Below, one piece after another: positions 8,068 to 20,734 of a stretch of 64,000 nucleotides of DNA. Made by a program: the position numbers and the translations under genes. The notes under the pieces were generated by a model. It did not search any database. It was given only the letters and a program-made list of their open reading frames with translations, and had not been told where the DNA came from. Source of the stretch: Bradyrhizobium yuanmingense (lineage in GTDB: Bacteria; Pseudomonadota; Alphaproteobacteria; Rhizobiales; Xanthobacteraceae); assembly GCF_900094575.1 (NCBI RefSeq), contig NZ_FMAE01000005.1, positions 550,092-614,091 of the forward strand. The letters are read 5' to 3'. Numbering within the stretch: the stretch's first letter is position 1; each line of letters opens with the position of its first letter.

Positions 8068-11000
8068 GCGTCTCATCGCCGTCTCGCTGCAGCAGCGCTG
8101 GCTGGTCCTCGTCCTCGCGCTCGGCGCCGTCGCCTTTGGCGCCTGGAATTTCCAGCGCCTGCCAATCGACGCCGTGCCTGATATCACCAACGTCCAGGTC
8201 CAGATCAACACGCGCGCCCCCGGCTATTCGCCGCTCGAGACCGAGCAGCGCATCACCTTCCCGGTCGAGACTTCGATGGGCGGCCTGCCCAAGCTCGACT
8301 ACACCCGCTCGCTGTCGCGCTACGGACTCAGCCAGGTCACGGTCGTCTTCAAGGACGGCACCGACATCTACTTCGCCCGGCAGCTCGTCGGCGAGCGCAT
8401 CCAGCAGGTGAAAGACCAGCTGCCGGCGGGTGTCGAGGTCGCGATGAGTCCCATCTCGACCGGCCTCGGCGAAATCTTCATGTACACCGTCGAGGCCAAG
8501 GCGGGCGCGAAGACGCAGGGCGACCGCGACTATTCGCTGACCGACTTGCGCACCGTGCAGGACTGGATCATCCGACCGCAGCTTCGCAACGTGCCGGGCG
8601 TGATCGAAGTCAACACGATCGGCGGCTTCGAGCGGCAATTCCACGTGCTGCCGGATCCCGGCAAGCTGATGGCCTACCGGCTCGGCTTCCGCGACGTGAT
8701 GACCGCGCTCGCCGCCAACAACGCCAATGTCGGGGCCGGCTATATCGAGCGCAACGGCGAGCAATATCTGGTTCGCTCGCCGGGCCAGGTCGGCACTGTC
8801 AGCGAAATCCAGGACATCGTCATCGGCTCGCGCGGCGGCAATCCGGTCAGGATCAGGGACGTCGCTGCTGTCACCGAGGGGCGCGATTTGCGCACGGGCG
8901 CTGCGACCTGGAACGGCGAGGAGACCGTGCTCGGCACCGCCATGCTGCTGATCGGCGAGAACAGCCGTACCGTGGCCCGCCGCGTCGCAGCCCGTCTGGA
9001 GGACATCGCCAAATCGCTGCCCGAGGGCGTCGTGACGCGGACCGTCTACGACCGCACCGATCTCGTCGAAGCCACCATCCGCACCGTCCGGAACAACCTG
9101 CTGGAAGGCGCGGCGCTGGTGGTCGCCGTGCTGTTCCTGATCCTCGGCAACTTCCGCGCCGCGCTGGTCACGGCCTGCGTCATTCCGCTGTCCATGGCGT
9201 TGACGATCACCGGCATGGTCGAGACCAAGGTCAGCGCCAACCTGATGAGCTTGGGGGCGATCGACTTCGGCATCATCGTCGACGGCGCCGTGATCATCGT
9301 CGAGAACTGCCTGCGCATGCTGGCGGTGGCTCAGCGCGAGAAAGGCGGGCTGCTGACGACGCCCGAACGGCTGCGCGCGATCCTGCGCGGGTCGAGCGAG
9401 GTGATCAAGCCGAGCCTGTTCGGAACGCTGATCATCGCCGTGGTCTATTTGCCCGTGCTGACGCTGACCGGCGTCGAGGGCAAGATGTTCACGCCGATGG
9501 CGCTGACGGTGCTGATGGCGCTGGGCGCGGCCGTGCTGTTCTCCATCACCTTCGTGCCGGCGGCCGTCGCCATCTTCGTCACCGGGAAGGTGTCCGAGCA
9601 CGAAAACCTGTTCATGCGCGCGGCGAAGCGCGCCTACCTCCCCCTGCTCCGCTTTGCCATCGATAACCGGCTCGCCGTCGCCCTGTCCGCCGTGCTCATC
9701 GTGACCGCGAGCGGCATCGCCGCCTCGCGCATGGGCGGCGAGTTCATTCCGAGTCTCGACGAAGGCGACGTCGCGCTGGCCTCGATCCGGATTCCAGGTA
9801 CCAGCCTCACGCAGTCGCTGGACCTGCAGAAGGCGCTGGAAAAGCGCATCATGCAGATTCCGGAGGTGAAGGAGTTCTTCACCCGCATCGGCACCGCGGA
9901 GATCGCCACCGACCCGATGTCGCCGGCGCAGACCGATGGCTACGTCATGCTGAAGCCGCGCGCCGAATGGCCCGATCCGGGCAAGTCGAAATCGGAGGTG
10001 GTCGAGGCCATCGAGCATGCTGCAGACGAGATTCCCGGCAGCGCCTACGAAATCTCCCAGCCGATCCAGTTCCGCGTCAACGAGCTGATCTCCGGCGTCC
10101 GCACCGATGTCGGCGTCAAGATCTTCGGCGACGATCTCGACATCCTGCAAGGCGCCGCCAAGCAGGTGGAGGCCGCGATCCGCGGCATCCGCGGCGCCAG
10201 CGACGTCAAGATCGAGCAGGTCTCCGGCTTGCCGATCCTCACCGTCCGCCTCGATCGCCAGGCGCTTGCCCGCTACGGCCTCAGCGCCGCCGAGGTGCAG
10301 GGCATCGTCGAGATCGCGGTCGGCGGCAAGTCGGCCGGCAAGCTGTTCGAAGGCGATCGCCGCTTCGACATCGTGGTGCGCCTGCCGGAGCACCTGCGCG
10401 GCAATCTCGAGGCGATCCGGGCGATCCCGATCCCACTGCCGCCCGCCGAGGAGGCGGCAACCGGCAGCGCCGTTCGAACGGCGCTGGCCAGCTCTCCCCT
10501 CGCCCAGATGCGCTACGTGCCGTTGTCGTCGGTCGCCACCGTCGATGCGACGCCGGGGCCGAACCAGATCAGCCGCGAGAACGGCAAGCGGCGCATCGTC
10601 GTCACGGCCAATGTCCGTGCGCGCGACCTCGGCTCTTTCGTCGCGGAGGCCGAGGCGGCCGTTGCCGAGAAAGTCAAGCTGCCGCCGGGTTACTGGATCG
10701 GCTGGGGCGGCCAGTTCGAGCAGCTGGTCTCGGCCACCAAGCGGCTGACGATCGTGGTTCCGGTGGCGCTGCTCTTGGTGTTCCTGCTGCTGTTCATGGG
10801 CATGGGATCGGCGGCGGATGCGGCGCTGGTGTTCTCCGGCGTGCCGCTGGCGCTGACCGGCGGCGTCGCGGCGCTGCTGCTGCGCGACATTCCGCTATCC
10901 ATCAGCGCCGGCGTCGGCTTCATCGCGCTATCCGGCGTTGCCGTTCTCAATGGCCTCGTCATCATCGCCTTCATCGAGCGTCTGCGCAGCGAGGGACGCT

Positions 11001-11278
11001 CGGTCGCGGACGCCGTGCGCGAAGGCGCGCTGACACGGCTGCGCCCGGTGTTGATGACGGCGCTCGTCGCCTCGCTCGGCTTCGTGCCGATGGCGCTCGC
11101 CACCGGCGCCGGGGCCGAGGTGCAGCGGCCGCTCGCAACCGTGGTGATCGGCGGCATTCTCTCCTCGACCGTCCTGACGCTGCTGGTGCTGCCGGCGCTC
11201 TACGTGCTGTTCCGCCGTGACGTGGCGAAGGAAACGCCTACAATGGCCCCTGATTTGGCGGCGTCTGCGGAGCGCTAG
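8060..11278 (+). CDS. czcA: CzcA-like heavy-metal efflux RND transporter
   Basis: 1072 residues, the usual RND length. ATG 8060 was chosen because it overlaps the czcB stop and gives the standard MIERLIAVSLQQRW start; a GTG four codons earlier is possible. TM4 carries DFGIIVDGAVIIVEN, the proton-relay motif of the HME1 (Co/Zn/Cd) class rather than the CusA (Cu/Ag) class. Twelve spans and two large periplasmic loops are evident. Using proton motive force it would export divalent cations from the periplasm or cytoplasm through CzcB and CzcC. Exact metal specificity cannot be read from sequence alone. Confidence 0.93.
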   Translation: MIERLIAVSLQQRWLVLVLALGAVAFGAWNFQRLPIDAVPDITNVQVQINTRAPGYSPLETEQRITFPVETSMGGLPKLDYTRSLSRYGLSQVTVVFKDGTDIYFARQLVGERIQQVKDQLPAGVEVAMSPISTGLGEIFMYTVEAKAGAKTQGDRDYSLTDLRTVQDWIIRPQLRNVPGVIEVNTIGGFERQFHVLPDPGKLMAYRLGFRDVMTALAANNANVGAGYIERNGEQYLVRSPGQVGTVSEIQDIVIGSRGGNPVRIRDVAAVTEGRDLRTGAATWNGEETVLGTAMLLIGENSRTVARRVAARLEDIAKSLPEGVVTRTVYDRTDLVEATIRTVRNNLLEGAALVVAVLFLILGNFRAALVTACVIPLSMALTITGMVETKVSANLMSLGAIDFGIIVDGAVIIVENCLRMLAVAQREKGGLLTTPERLRAILRGSSEVIKPSLFGTLIIAVVYLPVLTLTGVEGKMFTPMALTVLMALGAAVLFSITFVPAAVAIFVTGKVSEHENLFMRAAKRAYLPLLRFAIDNRLAVALSAVLIVTASGIAASRMGGEFIPSLDEGDVALASIRIPGTSLTQSLDLQKALEKRIMQIPEVKEFFTRIGTAEIATDPMSPAQTDGYVMLKPRAEWPDPGKSKSEVVEAIEHAADEIPGSAYEISQPIQFRVNELISGVRTDVGVKIFGDDLDILQGAAKQVEAAIRGIRGASDVKIEQVSGLPILTVRLDRQALARYGLSAAEVQGIVEIAVGGKSAGKLFEGDRRFDIVVRLPEHLRGNLEAIRAIPIPLPPAEEAATGSAVRTALASSPLAQMRYVPLSSVATVDATPGPNQISRENGKRRIVVTANVRARDLGSFVAEAEAAVAEKVKLPPGYWIGWGGQFEQLVSATKRLTIVVPVALLLVFLLLFMGMGSAADAALVFSGVPLALTGGVAALLLRDIPLSISAGVGFIALSGVAVLNGLVIIAFIERLRSEGRSVADAVREGALTRLRPVLMTALVASLGFVPMALATGAGAEVQRPLATVVIGGILSSTVLTLLVLPALYVLFRRDVAKETPTMAPDLAASAER

Positions 11279-11280
11279 AT

Positions 11281-12261
11281 TTGGGCAGCCACGACCACCA
11301 CGGTCATCACGACCATGATCATGCGGGCCACTCGCATGCGCATGGCCATACACACGATCATGGTCATGGACACGGCCATGTCCATGCACCCGCCAATTTC
11401 GGCAAGGCGTTCGCGCTCGGCATTACGCTCAACATCGCGCTCGTCGTCGCCGAGGCGGTTTACGGCTATGTCGGCAACTCCACCGCCCTGCTCGCCGATG
11501 CCGGCCATAATTTGTCGGACGTGCTCGGCCTCGTCATCGCCTGGGGCGCCTCGATCGCAGCCCGCCGCGCGCCCAAAGGCCGCTTCACCTACGGCTTTCG
11601 CGCCTCCACCATCCTGGCGGCGCTGGCCAATGCGGTGTTCCTGCTGGTCGCGACCGGCGCGATCGGCTGGGAGGCGATCCTGCGCCTGCGCGAGCCGGAG
11701 CCGGTCGCAGGCGTCACCGTGATGGTGGTCGCCGGCATCGGCATCCTCATCAACGGTTTCACCGCCCTGCTGTTCGCTGGCGGACGCAAGGACGACATCA
11801 ACATCGAAGGCGCGTATCTGCACATGGCCGCCGACGCCGCGGTCTCGCTCGGCGTCGTGGTCTCGGCCGCGCTGATCATCTGGACCGGCTGGCTCTGGCT
11901 CGATCCCATCACCAGCCTCATCATCTGCGCCACCATCCTCTGGAGCACGACCAGCCTCTTGCGCGGCTCCATCGACATGTCGATGGCGGCCGCGCCCAAG
12001 GGTACCGACCTCGCCGCAATCAGGGCGTTCCTGCTGGCGCGACCGGGCGTCTCGGCGATTCACGATCTCCACGTCTGGCCAATCTCGACCACCGAGACGG
12101 CGCTGACCTGCCACCTCGTTATGCCCGCAGGCAGCGACGACGCATTCCTGATGCAGACGACGGAGCTCCTCAAGACATCCTTCCGCATCGGCCACACCAC
12201 GCTCCAGGTCGAGACGCATCCCGACAACGGCTGCGCGCTCGCGCCGGATGATGTGGTGTGA
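11281..12261 (+). CDS. Cation diffusion facilitator (CDF) metal exporter, CzcD/DmeF-like
   Basis: 326 residues from a TTG start two bases after the czcA stop, so it is the last gene of the operon. The first ~40 residues are extremely His-rich (HDHHGHHDHDHAGHSHAHGH and more), a cytoplasmic metal-collecting tail. Six spans follow, with transport-site signatures DAGHNLSDVLG in TM2 and HMAADAAVSLG in TM5. The HxxxD pair in both helices is typical of Zn-transporting CDFs. A C-terminal ferredoxin-like domain contains HDLHVWPISTTETALTCHL. It would move Zn/Co/Cd from cytoplasm to periplasm for CzcCBA. Confidence 0.9.
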   Translation: MGSHDHHGHHDHDHAGHSHAHGHTHDHGHGHGHVHAPANFGKAFALGITLNIALVVAEAVYGYVGNSTALLADAGHNLSDVLGLVIAWGASIAARRAPKGRFTYGFRASTILAALANAVFLLVATGAIGWEAILRLREPEPVAGVTVMVVAGIGILINGFTALLFAGGRKDDINIEGAYLHMAADAAVSLGVVVSAALIIWTGWLWLDPITSLIICATILWSTTSLLRGSIDMSMAAAPKGTDLAAIRAFLLARPGVSAIHDLHVWPISTTETALTCHLVMPAGSDDAFLMQTTELLKTSFRIGHTTLQVETHPDNGCALAPDDVV

Positions 12262-12280
12262 GGCGACTCTGCCTCCGCAT

Positions 12281-12367
12281 CGTCATTGCGAGGAGCCGTT
12301 GCGACGAAGCAATCTAGATTGTCTCCGCGGAGGGATTCTGGATTGCTTCGCTTCGCTCGCAATGACG
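12281..12367. repeat. Dispersed inverted repeat (CGTCATTGCGAG type)
   Basis: The ends CGTCATTGCGAG and CTCGCAATGACG are perfect reverse complements. Internally GAAGCAATCTAGA faces TCTGGATTGCTTC. This form is widespread in Bradyrhizobium and Rhodopseudomonas intergenic DNA (established knowledge, recalled). It follows the CDF gene and may serve as its terminator. Confidence 0.8.
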
Positions 12368-12384
12368 GTGGAGAGCGCTGCGCC

Positions 12385-13245
12385 CTACCCCGCCTTCGCC
12401 GTCACGATCCAGATCGCGCCCTGGAGCGCCACGCTCTGCTCCTTCAGGAACGGCGCGAGCGCCTCGCGGATCGAAGCCTTGGCAGCTTCATAAGTCTCGG
12501 GCGGATGGCCCTGGAGTGCGCGGCTGGCGGGACCGATCTGGAGAGAGCCGTCGACGGCGGCCTCGAGCCCGCCGCCGATAGCAATGTCCATCGCCAGATT
12601 GTGCGGCTCCATCGCGACGTCCGCGAATCCTGCGCCTTTCAGGATGCGCATGACGCGCTCTTCCGAAGCAAAGGCGAACGGGCCCGGCTCCTCCGGCCCA
12701 ACCGGCGGCATCTTGGGCACGTGCTTGTAGACCGCCATCAGCGGCGTCATCGCCCACGGATTTTCCTTCGGCTCCCGCCAGCAGGCGAAGGCGAGCCGGC
12801 CGGCCGGCTTCAGCGCGCGATGCAGATTGGCGAAGGACGCGATGGGATCGGCGAAGAACATCACGCCGAAGCGTGAAGCGAGCAGATCGAAGCTCGCCGG
12901 TTCGAACGGATAAACGGTCGCATCCGCCAGCACGAAGTCGAGCGGCAGGCCCTTCGGCGCGAGCGCCCGCGCCTGCGCCAGCATCGGCTCGGAGACGTCG
13001 AGGCCAAGCGCGAAGCCATCGGGCGCCACCGCCTTTGCGAAGGCAAACGTCGTCGCGCCGGAGCCGCAGCCGACATCCAAAACGCGCTCGCCCGGCTTCG
13101 GCTTGGCGCGGTCGATCAACACGTCGGCAATAGGGCCGAGCAGCTTCTCCTGCGCCGCGTGGCGATCGGCCCAGCGCTGCCCGCTCGGCCCGTTCCAATA
13201 GGCGATCTGGTCGGCGTTCTCTGCGTGCCCGGCGGGTCGTTCCAT
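12385..13245 (-). CDS. Class I SAM-dependent methyltransferase
   Basis: 286 residues, cytoplasmic. The SAM-binding Rossmann fold has motif I VLDVGCGSGATTFAFA (about residues 55-70), motif II acidic strand ALGLDVSEPML, motif post-II LADATVYPF and motif III LKPAGRLAFACWRE. The overall layout (N-terminal YWNGPSGQRWADR) is the common UbiE/COQ5-like Methyltransf_25/11 subgroup of alphaproteobacteria, whose substrates are mostly unknown. The gene stands alone. The substrate cannot be deduced here. Confidence 0.85.
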   Translation of the reverse strand: MERPAGHAENADQIAYWNGPSGQRWADRHAAQEKLLGPIADVLIDRAKPKPGERVLDVGCGSGATTFAFAKAVAPDGFALGLDVSEPMLAQARALAPKGLPLDFVLADATVYPFEPASFDLLASRFGVMFFADPIASFANLHRALKPAGRLAFACWREPKENPWAMTPLMAVYKHVPKMPPVGPEEPGPFAFASEERVMRILKGAGFADVAMEPHNLAMDIAIGGGLEAAVDGSLQIGPASRALQGHPPETYEAAKASIREALAPFLKEQSVALQGAIWIVTAKAG

Positions 13246-13729
13246 TCAAGGCTCCATCATCTATTCTTGCTCTATCATAGAAGCTTGTTCGGTCGAAAAG
13301 CGGGCGCCCTAACGTCAGGCACGTGCGAGAGCGCTTTGGAGGTCGCGCGACGGATTGCCGCGTCGGCGCGTACCGGCCCGTCCGGGCCGCGTCCGATCAG
13401 AGACTGACTTTCGGAAAGCTGTCGATGTCCGCAGCCCTGGACTGCACGCGTCGAACGTCAGAACCCTCTGCTAGCAAAGAGGTTCTGCTGGACGCCATCC
13501 GGTCCCTTCGAAGGGCCAAGGCTCGCACCCTCTGCTCCCACGAGACCGACACCAGAAACGCGGTGTCGCGAAAAGCCCGGCTCGCGGCTGGATATGCACA
13601 GGCGAGCCGCACACTTTCCGCGATTGTAGCCTTCCTGCAACAGCATTCTGAATCAAACTTCGTATGTTTGTCCGAGGAGTCGATTGTGGCTTGCGAGGGG
13701 TCGCTTGGCCGCGGTCTGGTGGAATGGGA
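13246..13729. other. Intergenic region without a supported gene
   Basis: This 484-base stretch separates the divergent methyltransferase and outer-membrane protein genes, so it should hold both promoters. It contains an AT-richer patch near 13255-13300. A + strand ORF (13323-13742) has an unnatural Arg/Ser/Ala-rich composition, matches no family I know and runs into the start of the next gene. I do not call it. Confidence 0.5.
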
Positions 13730-15253
13730 ATGTTTGGAATGAAGCAGGTTGCGCCCGCCCTCGTGGCATTGGTGACGTTTTCCGGATCAGCATTGGCAGC
13801 CGACCTTCCGCGCAAATACGCCAAGCCACCGGCTGTCGCCGCAGCTTTCGTCAACTGGACCGGCTGCTATGTCGCGGGCGGCGGCGGTTACGGCATGTGG
13901 AATCAGGAAAATTCGACTTTTGTCGACGGTCCGCTCCGCTTTCAGAATGCCGATACGATCACCACCGGTGGCCGCGGGTACTTCGGGACGGTACAGGCGG
14001 GATGCGACTATCAGTTTGCGGCGGCCAGCGAGCGCTTCGTGATCGGCGCCTTCGGTGATTATGATTTCGCCAGTCTAACCGGGCGGCTCACTCCCTCCGG
14101 CTTCTCGATGGTTGGCGACGAGAAAATGAGCTCGGCCTGGGCGGTCGGCGGCCGGCTCGGCTGGGTGGCGACGCCTAGCCTGCTGACCTATGTCTCGGCG
14201 GGTTACACCGAAGCGACTTTCGACCGCACGAACTTCAATCTGAACTTTCCGCCCTTCGGAGTTGCGGCCGGCCTCTATCAGGAAAAGCGAACCTACGATG
14301 GCTGGTTCATCGGCTCCGGCGCCGAATATGCGCTGGGCTTCCTGCCGGGTCTCTTCTGGAAAACGGAATACCGCTTCTCCGACTTCAATGTCGGCACAAA
14401 TCCGATCCGGGATACGGCGAGCGGATTGCCGATCGGCTTTTCCGAGGATTCGAAGAAGTACGTCCACACTGTCCGCAGCGAGTTGGTCTACCGCTTCAAT
14501 TCGAGCGGCCCCGCCGCCGATGTGACGTCTCCTGCCTATCTGAAGGCGCCTCCGGCCCCCACGCCGCTCACGAATTGGACCGGCTGCCACGTCGGCGGCG
14601 GCGGAGGCTATGGGCTCTGGAATCAGGACAACACGACCTACATCGATGGTCCCACCAGAACCCGCTTCAGCGATACAGCGACGACGGGAGGCCGCGGCTT
14701 CTTCGGGACTGTGCAGGGCGGCTGCGACTACCAGTTTGCGGCAGCGGGCGCGGCCTTCGTCGTCGGCGCATTCGGCGACTACGATATCGGCAGCCTCAAG
14801 GGCCAGCTCAGCCCGCCTCGCTTCGGGATCGTGGGCGAAGAGAAGATGAGCTCGGCCTGGGCGGGCGGCGGCCGGCTCGGCTGGCTGGCGACCCCGAGCC
14901 TCCTGACCTATTTCTCAGTCGGCTATACCGAAGCCAGCTTTGACCGTACCGATTTCACCCTCAACGCTGCGCCGTTCGGAAGACCAAGCGGCGTGTTCAT
15001 GGACAAGCGTACCTACAGGGGCTGGTTCATCGGCGCCGGCGAAGAACACGCGCTGAAGATCGTGCCGGGCTTGTTCTGGAAGACCGAATATCGGTTCTCT
15101 GAATTCGACACCGCAACGAACGCCGTCCGCGACACGGCAACGGGTCTGTCCGTTGGAGCGTCGATCGATTCCGAGAAATGGGTTCACGCCGTTCGCAGCC
15201 AGCTGGTCTATCGCTTCAACTGGGGCGGCGGCCCCGTCGTGGCGAAGTACTGA
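13730..15253 (+). CDS. Tandem-duplicated Omp25/31-like outer-membrane beta-barrel protein
   Basis: About 507 residues from ATG 13730; in-frame ATGs at 13724 and 13739 are alternatives. The signal peptide ends SGSALAAD, followed by the LPRKYAKPP linker typical of rhizobial Omp25/31-family proteins. The mature part is two homologous units of about 240 residues. Each starts NWTGC-(Y/H)-V-x-GGGGYG and runs through TTGGRG-(Y/F)-FGTVQ, KMSSAW, ATPSLLTY and PGLFWKTEYRFS. Each ends in VRS-(E/Q)-LVYRFN, an aromatic C-terminal beta-signal. Ordinary family members have one unit. The DNA period is 720 bp. It probably forms two 8-stranded barrels or one larger barrel. Function is structural or unknown. 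Confidence 0.88.
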   Translation: MFGMKQVAPALVALVTFSGSALAADLPRKYAKPPAVAAAFVNWTGCYVAGGGGYGMWNQENSTFVDGPLRFQNADTITTGGRGYFGTVQAGCDYQFAAASERFVIGAFGDYDFASLTGRLTPSGFSMVGDEKMSSAWAVGGRLGWVATPSLLTYVSAGYTEATFDRTNFNLNFPPFGVAAGLYQEKRTYDGWFIGSGAEYALGFLPGLFWKTEYRFSDFNVGTNPIRDTASGLPIGFSEDSKKYVHTVRSELVYRFNSSGPAADVTSPAYLKAPPAPTPLTNWTGCHVGGGGGYGLWNQDNTTYIDGPTRTRFSDTATTGGRGFFGTVQGGCDYQFAAAGAAFVVGAFGDYDIGSLKGQLSPPRFGIVGEEKMSSAWAGGGRLGWLATPSLLTYFSVGYTEASFDRTDFTLNAAPFGRPSGVFMDKRTYRGWFIGAGEEHALKIVPGLFWKTEYRFSEFDTATNAVRDTATGLSVGASIDSEKWVHAVRSQLVYRFNWGGGPVVAKY

Positions 15254-15280
15254 TCACCCCACTGCTGGTCGTCGCTAAGG

Positions 15281-15310
15281 CAAAGCTCCGGTTCGTCCGG
15301 GGCTTTTGCT
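15281..15310 (+). terminator. Rho-independent terminator after the double-barrel gene
   Basis: The 10-bp stem AAAGCTCCGG / CCGGGGCTTT (one G-T pair) has a TTCGT loop and is followed by TTGCTTTCT. It lies 28 bases after the stop codon on the same strand. Confidence 0.75.
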
Positions 15311-15487
15311 TTCTGCATTCGGTCAATATGAAAGTCTGGAACAGAGTTACGCTTTGGGCTCCGGACCCGACGCAAGCGTCTCATCCGCGCGCATTGCGGC
15401 CGCATTGTTTCACCGAACGGCCACATCGGAATCAGATGCCAACCAGATTTCCGCGCTAGGTTCGCGCTTCCTCAAACTGGAAAAGGC

Positions 15488-15850
15488 ATGACCATGCGCA
15501 GCTTCACGGCATCCGTCCTCGTTGCAGCTCTCTCGCTGGGAACACCTGCCCTGGTGCAGGCACAGGGCGCATCGTCGCAATCCGACACGGAGCAATCGTC
15601 CACGCAATCCAGCACTGTGATCCGGAGCATACAGGTTGTGGACGTCAAGGAACTGCAGCCGGCCGTGCGCGCGAAGGTCGATGAACTCGTGGCGCATACG
15701 AGCGAGACGGACATCCAGTCGCTTCGGCAGTCCATCGACGCCACACCGCAGGCCGCCTCCGCGCTCAAGGCCAAGGGCTTGAGCTCGGCACAAGTCGTCG
15801 CGATCAACATCGTCGACGGTGTCCTGACGATGTTCACCAAGACAGCCTGA
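15488..15850 (+). CDS. Small secreted protein, function unknown
   Basis: 120 residues. A clean signal peptide (MTMRSFTASVLVAALSLG... cleaved after VQAQG, about residue 27) is followed by a Ser/Gln-rich linker (ASSQSDTEQSSTQSST). A folded segment follows with alternating helices (KELQPAVRAKVDELV, DIQSLRQSIDATPQ) and a hydrophobic end (VVAINIVDGVLTMFTKTA). There are no cysteines or recognised motifs. A periplasmic location is likely. The pattern 'IDATPQAASALKAKGLSSAQVVA' resembles small rhizobial secreted proteins of unknown role. Confidence 0.75.
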   Translation: MTMRSFTASVLVAALSLGTPALVQAQGASSQSDTEQSSTQSSTVIRSIQVVDVKELQPAVRAKVDELVAHTSETDIQSLRQSIDATPQAASALKAKGLSSAQVVAINIVDGVLTMFTKTA

Positions 15851-16043
15851 CACCCGCAGCATGATCGCTGGCTCCTCGGCCTTACGTCGAGATCGCGCTG
15901 CGAGAAAGATCGCCCTGCAGCGGACCTGCTGCAGGGTTGGCCGTGTCCGGCATGAAAGCTCTCACCGGGCCGGCAATTGCAGCCGGGTCGGGCGCGCTCG
16001 GCCCTTGCTTCGGCCCCCGCCGGGGCGCTAAAGAGGCGCCATT

Positions 16044-16120
16044 GGGCGGTTAGCTCAGCTGGTTAGAGCATCTCGTTTACACCGAGAGGGTCCGCGGTTC
16101 GAATCCGTGACCGCCCACCA
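16044..16120 (+). tRNA. tRNA-Val (TAC)
   Basis: A complete 77-nt cloverleaf. Acceptor GGGCGGT pairs with ACCGCCC before an encoded ACCA end. The D-arm contains AGCTCAGCTGGTTAGAGC, the anticodon loop TTTACAC carries TAC, and the T-arm contains GGTTCGAATCC. TAC reads valine codons. Confidence 0.97.
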
Positions 16121-16205
16121 GCCTTCGCTCGCATCGCGAGCTACGGCTCGGCAGGCCAGCACAGCAAGGTCATAAGCGCGAAGCGATCGAAGGCTGCCGC
16201 GCCGA
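16118..16205. repeat. Imperfect inverted repeat after tRNA-Val
   Basis: CAGCCTTCG just after the tRNA is answered by CGAAGGCTG near 16190, with GC-rich palindromic pieces between. I recall similar stretches next to tRNAs in Bradyrhizobium genomes. It is probably a dispersed repeat that also terminates the tRNA transcript. Confidence 0.35.
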
Positions 16206-16241
16206 AGCCCAACGGGCGAAGGCGGGCTCGGCCAGCCAACT

Positions 16242-16646
16242 TCAATCCTGCGGCCGCCCCGGCAGCAGCGGCACGGCATCGATCCACACCGCTGCCGATT
16301 GGCACCAGATCTGCCTCACCGGCCGCAGCGCATCCCGCTGGCGGATCGAGCCCCAACGGATGCCCCAATCGTCGGCCTGGTCGCCCTCGCCGCTGGTGAA
16401 CAGCGGGGAACCGCAATCGGCACAGAAATGCTGAAAGCGCATCCGGCCGTTGTCGCCGCGCTTGCCGTAGATCTTGGGCGAGCCACGGGTCAGGCGGACA
16501 TCGGCCTTGGTGCAGATGGCCGTCACGCGGAACGGCGAGCCGGTCAGCGTCTGGCAATCGGTGCAGTGACAGACCGAGACTGCCTCCGGATCGACCTCGG
16601 CCTCGAACGCGACCTTCCCGCAATGGCATTGCCCATCGACGTGCAT
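16242..16646 (-). CDS. GFA-family (CENP-V/GFA domain) zinc protein
   Basis: 134 residues from ATG 16646, chosen because AGGAGG lies just upstream; an upstream in-frame ATG at 16703 overlaps the lon terminator. Zinc-binding cysteines follow the family pattern: CHCGKV near residue 6, CHCTDC near residue 26, and CADCGSPLF near residue 76. GFA-domain proteins were named for glutathione-dependent formaldehyde-activating enzymes, but most members have no proven reaction. The gene lies just downstream of lon on the same strand, behind a terminator. Confidence 0.85.
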   Translation of the reverse strand: MHVDGQCHCGKVAFEAEVDPEAVSVCHCTDCQTLTGSPFRVTAICTKADVRLTRGSPKIYGKRGDNGRMRFQHFCADCGSPLFTSGEGDQADDWGIRWGSIRQRDALRPVRQIWCQSAAVWIDAVPLLPGRPQD

Positions 16647-16665
16647 TGCCTCCTCCCCTTCCCCA

Positions 16666-16696
16666 AACAAAAACGGCGCCCGAAGGCGCCGTTTTA
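16666..16696 (-). terminator. Rho-independent terminator of lon
   Basis: The 9-bp stem AACGGCGCC / GGCGCCGTT has a 4-base loop. On the minus strand it is followed by TTTTGTTT. It lies about 25 bases after the lon stop codon. Confidence 0.85.
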
Positions 16697-16718
16697 TCAT
16701 CATTTTCGAGCTGCGATC

Positions 16719-19142
<2,424 letters not shown>

Positions 19143-19462
19143 GGCCTTTTCCTTTTGCTTTGCCCCCTTGCACGCAGCCCGCGATCATGCGCAACCGCCA
19201 CAAGGTGCCGAGGTGATCCGCAGAACCGGTCGGTCCTCTACAAGTTGGACCGGCTCGCCGGAACGGAACTGAGGCGAATCTTGAAGAGAATTTTCGCTCG
19301 CCGCCGACATTAGGTGGCTATCGACCCGGGGGGTGTCAAGTCATTGAAAAACGCGCGCCATCAGGCGCTTACGCAACGCGGCAAGCGACGCAACACCGGC
19401 TGCGGAACCACGGCTCCGCAGCCAACTCGAGGAGACGATTGGAGCTTTCCAGCGCCGTCAGA
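19143..19462. other. Intergenic region between clpX and lon (lon promoter region)
   Basis: This 320-base stretch holds no ORF I can support. Near the clpX end a 9-bp hairpin GGCTGCGGA / TCCGCAGCC (19398-19423) without a T-tract may end the clpX transcript. Reading towards lon, the minus strand has CTTGACA at 19334-19340, a good -35 for either the housekeeping or heat-shock sigma factor, but I see no convincing -10. The untranslated leader of lon would be about 150-190 bases. Confidence 0.4.

Positions 19463-20734
<1,272 letters not shown>

Noticed and set aside
7973..10393. 806-codon ORF on the minus strand
   Set aside because: It is antisense to czcB/czcA, is full of Asp/His/Arg low-complexity, and matches no family. 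High-GC coding DNA often leaves such frames open.
13323..13742. 139-codon + strand ORF before the double-barrel gene
   Set aside because: Unnatural composition, no ribosome site, no family match and overlap with the next gene's start.
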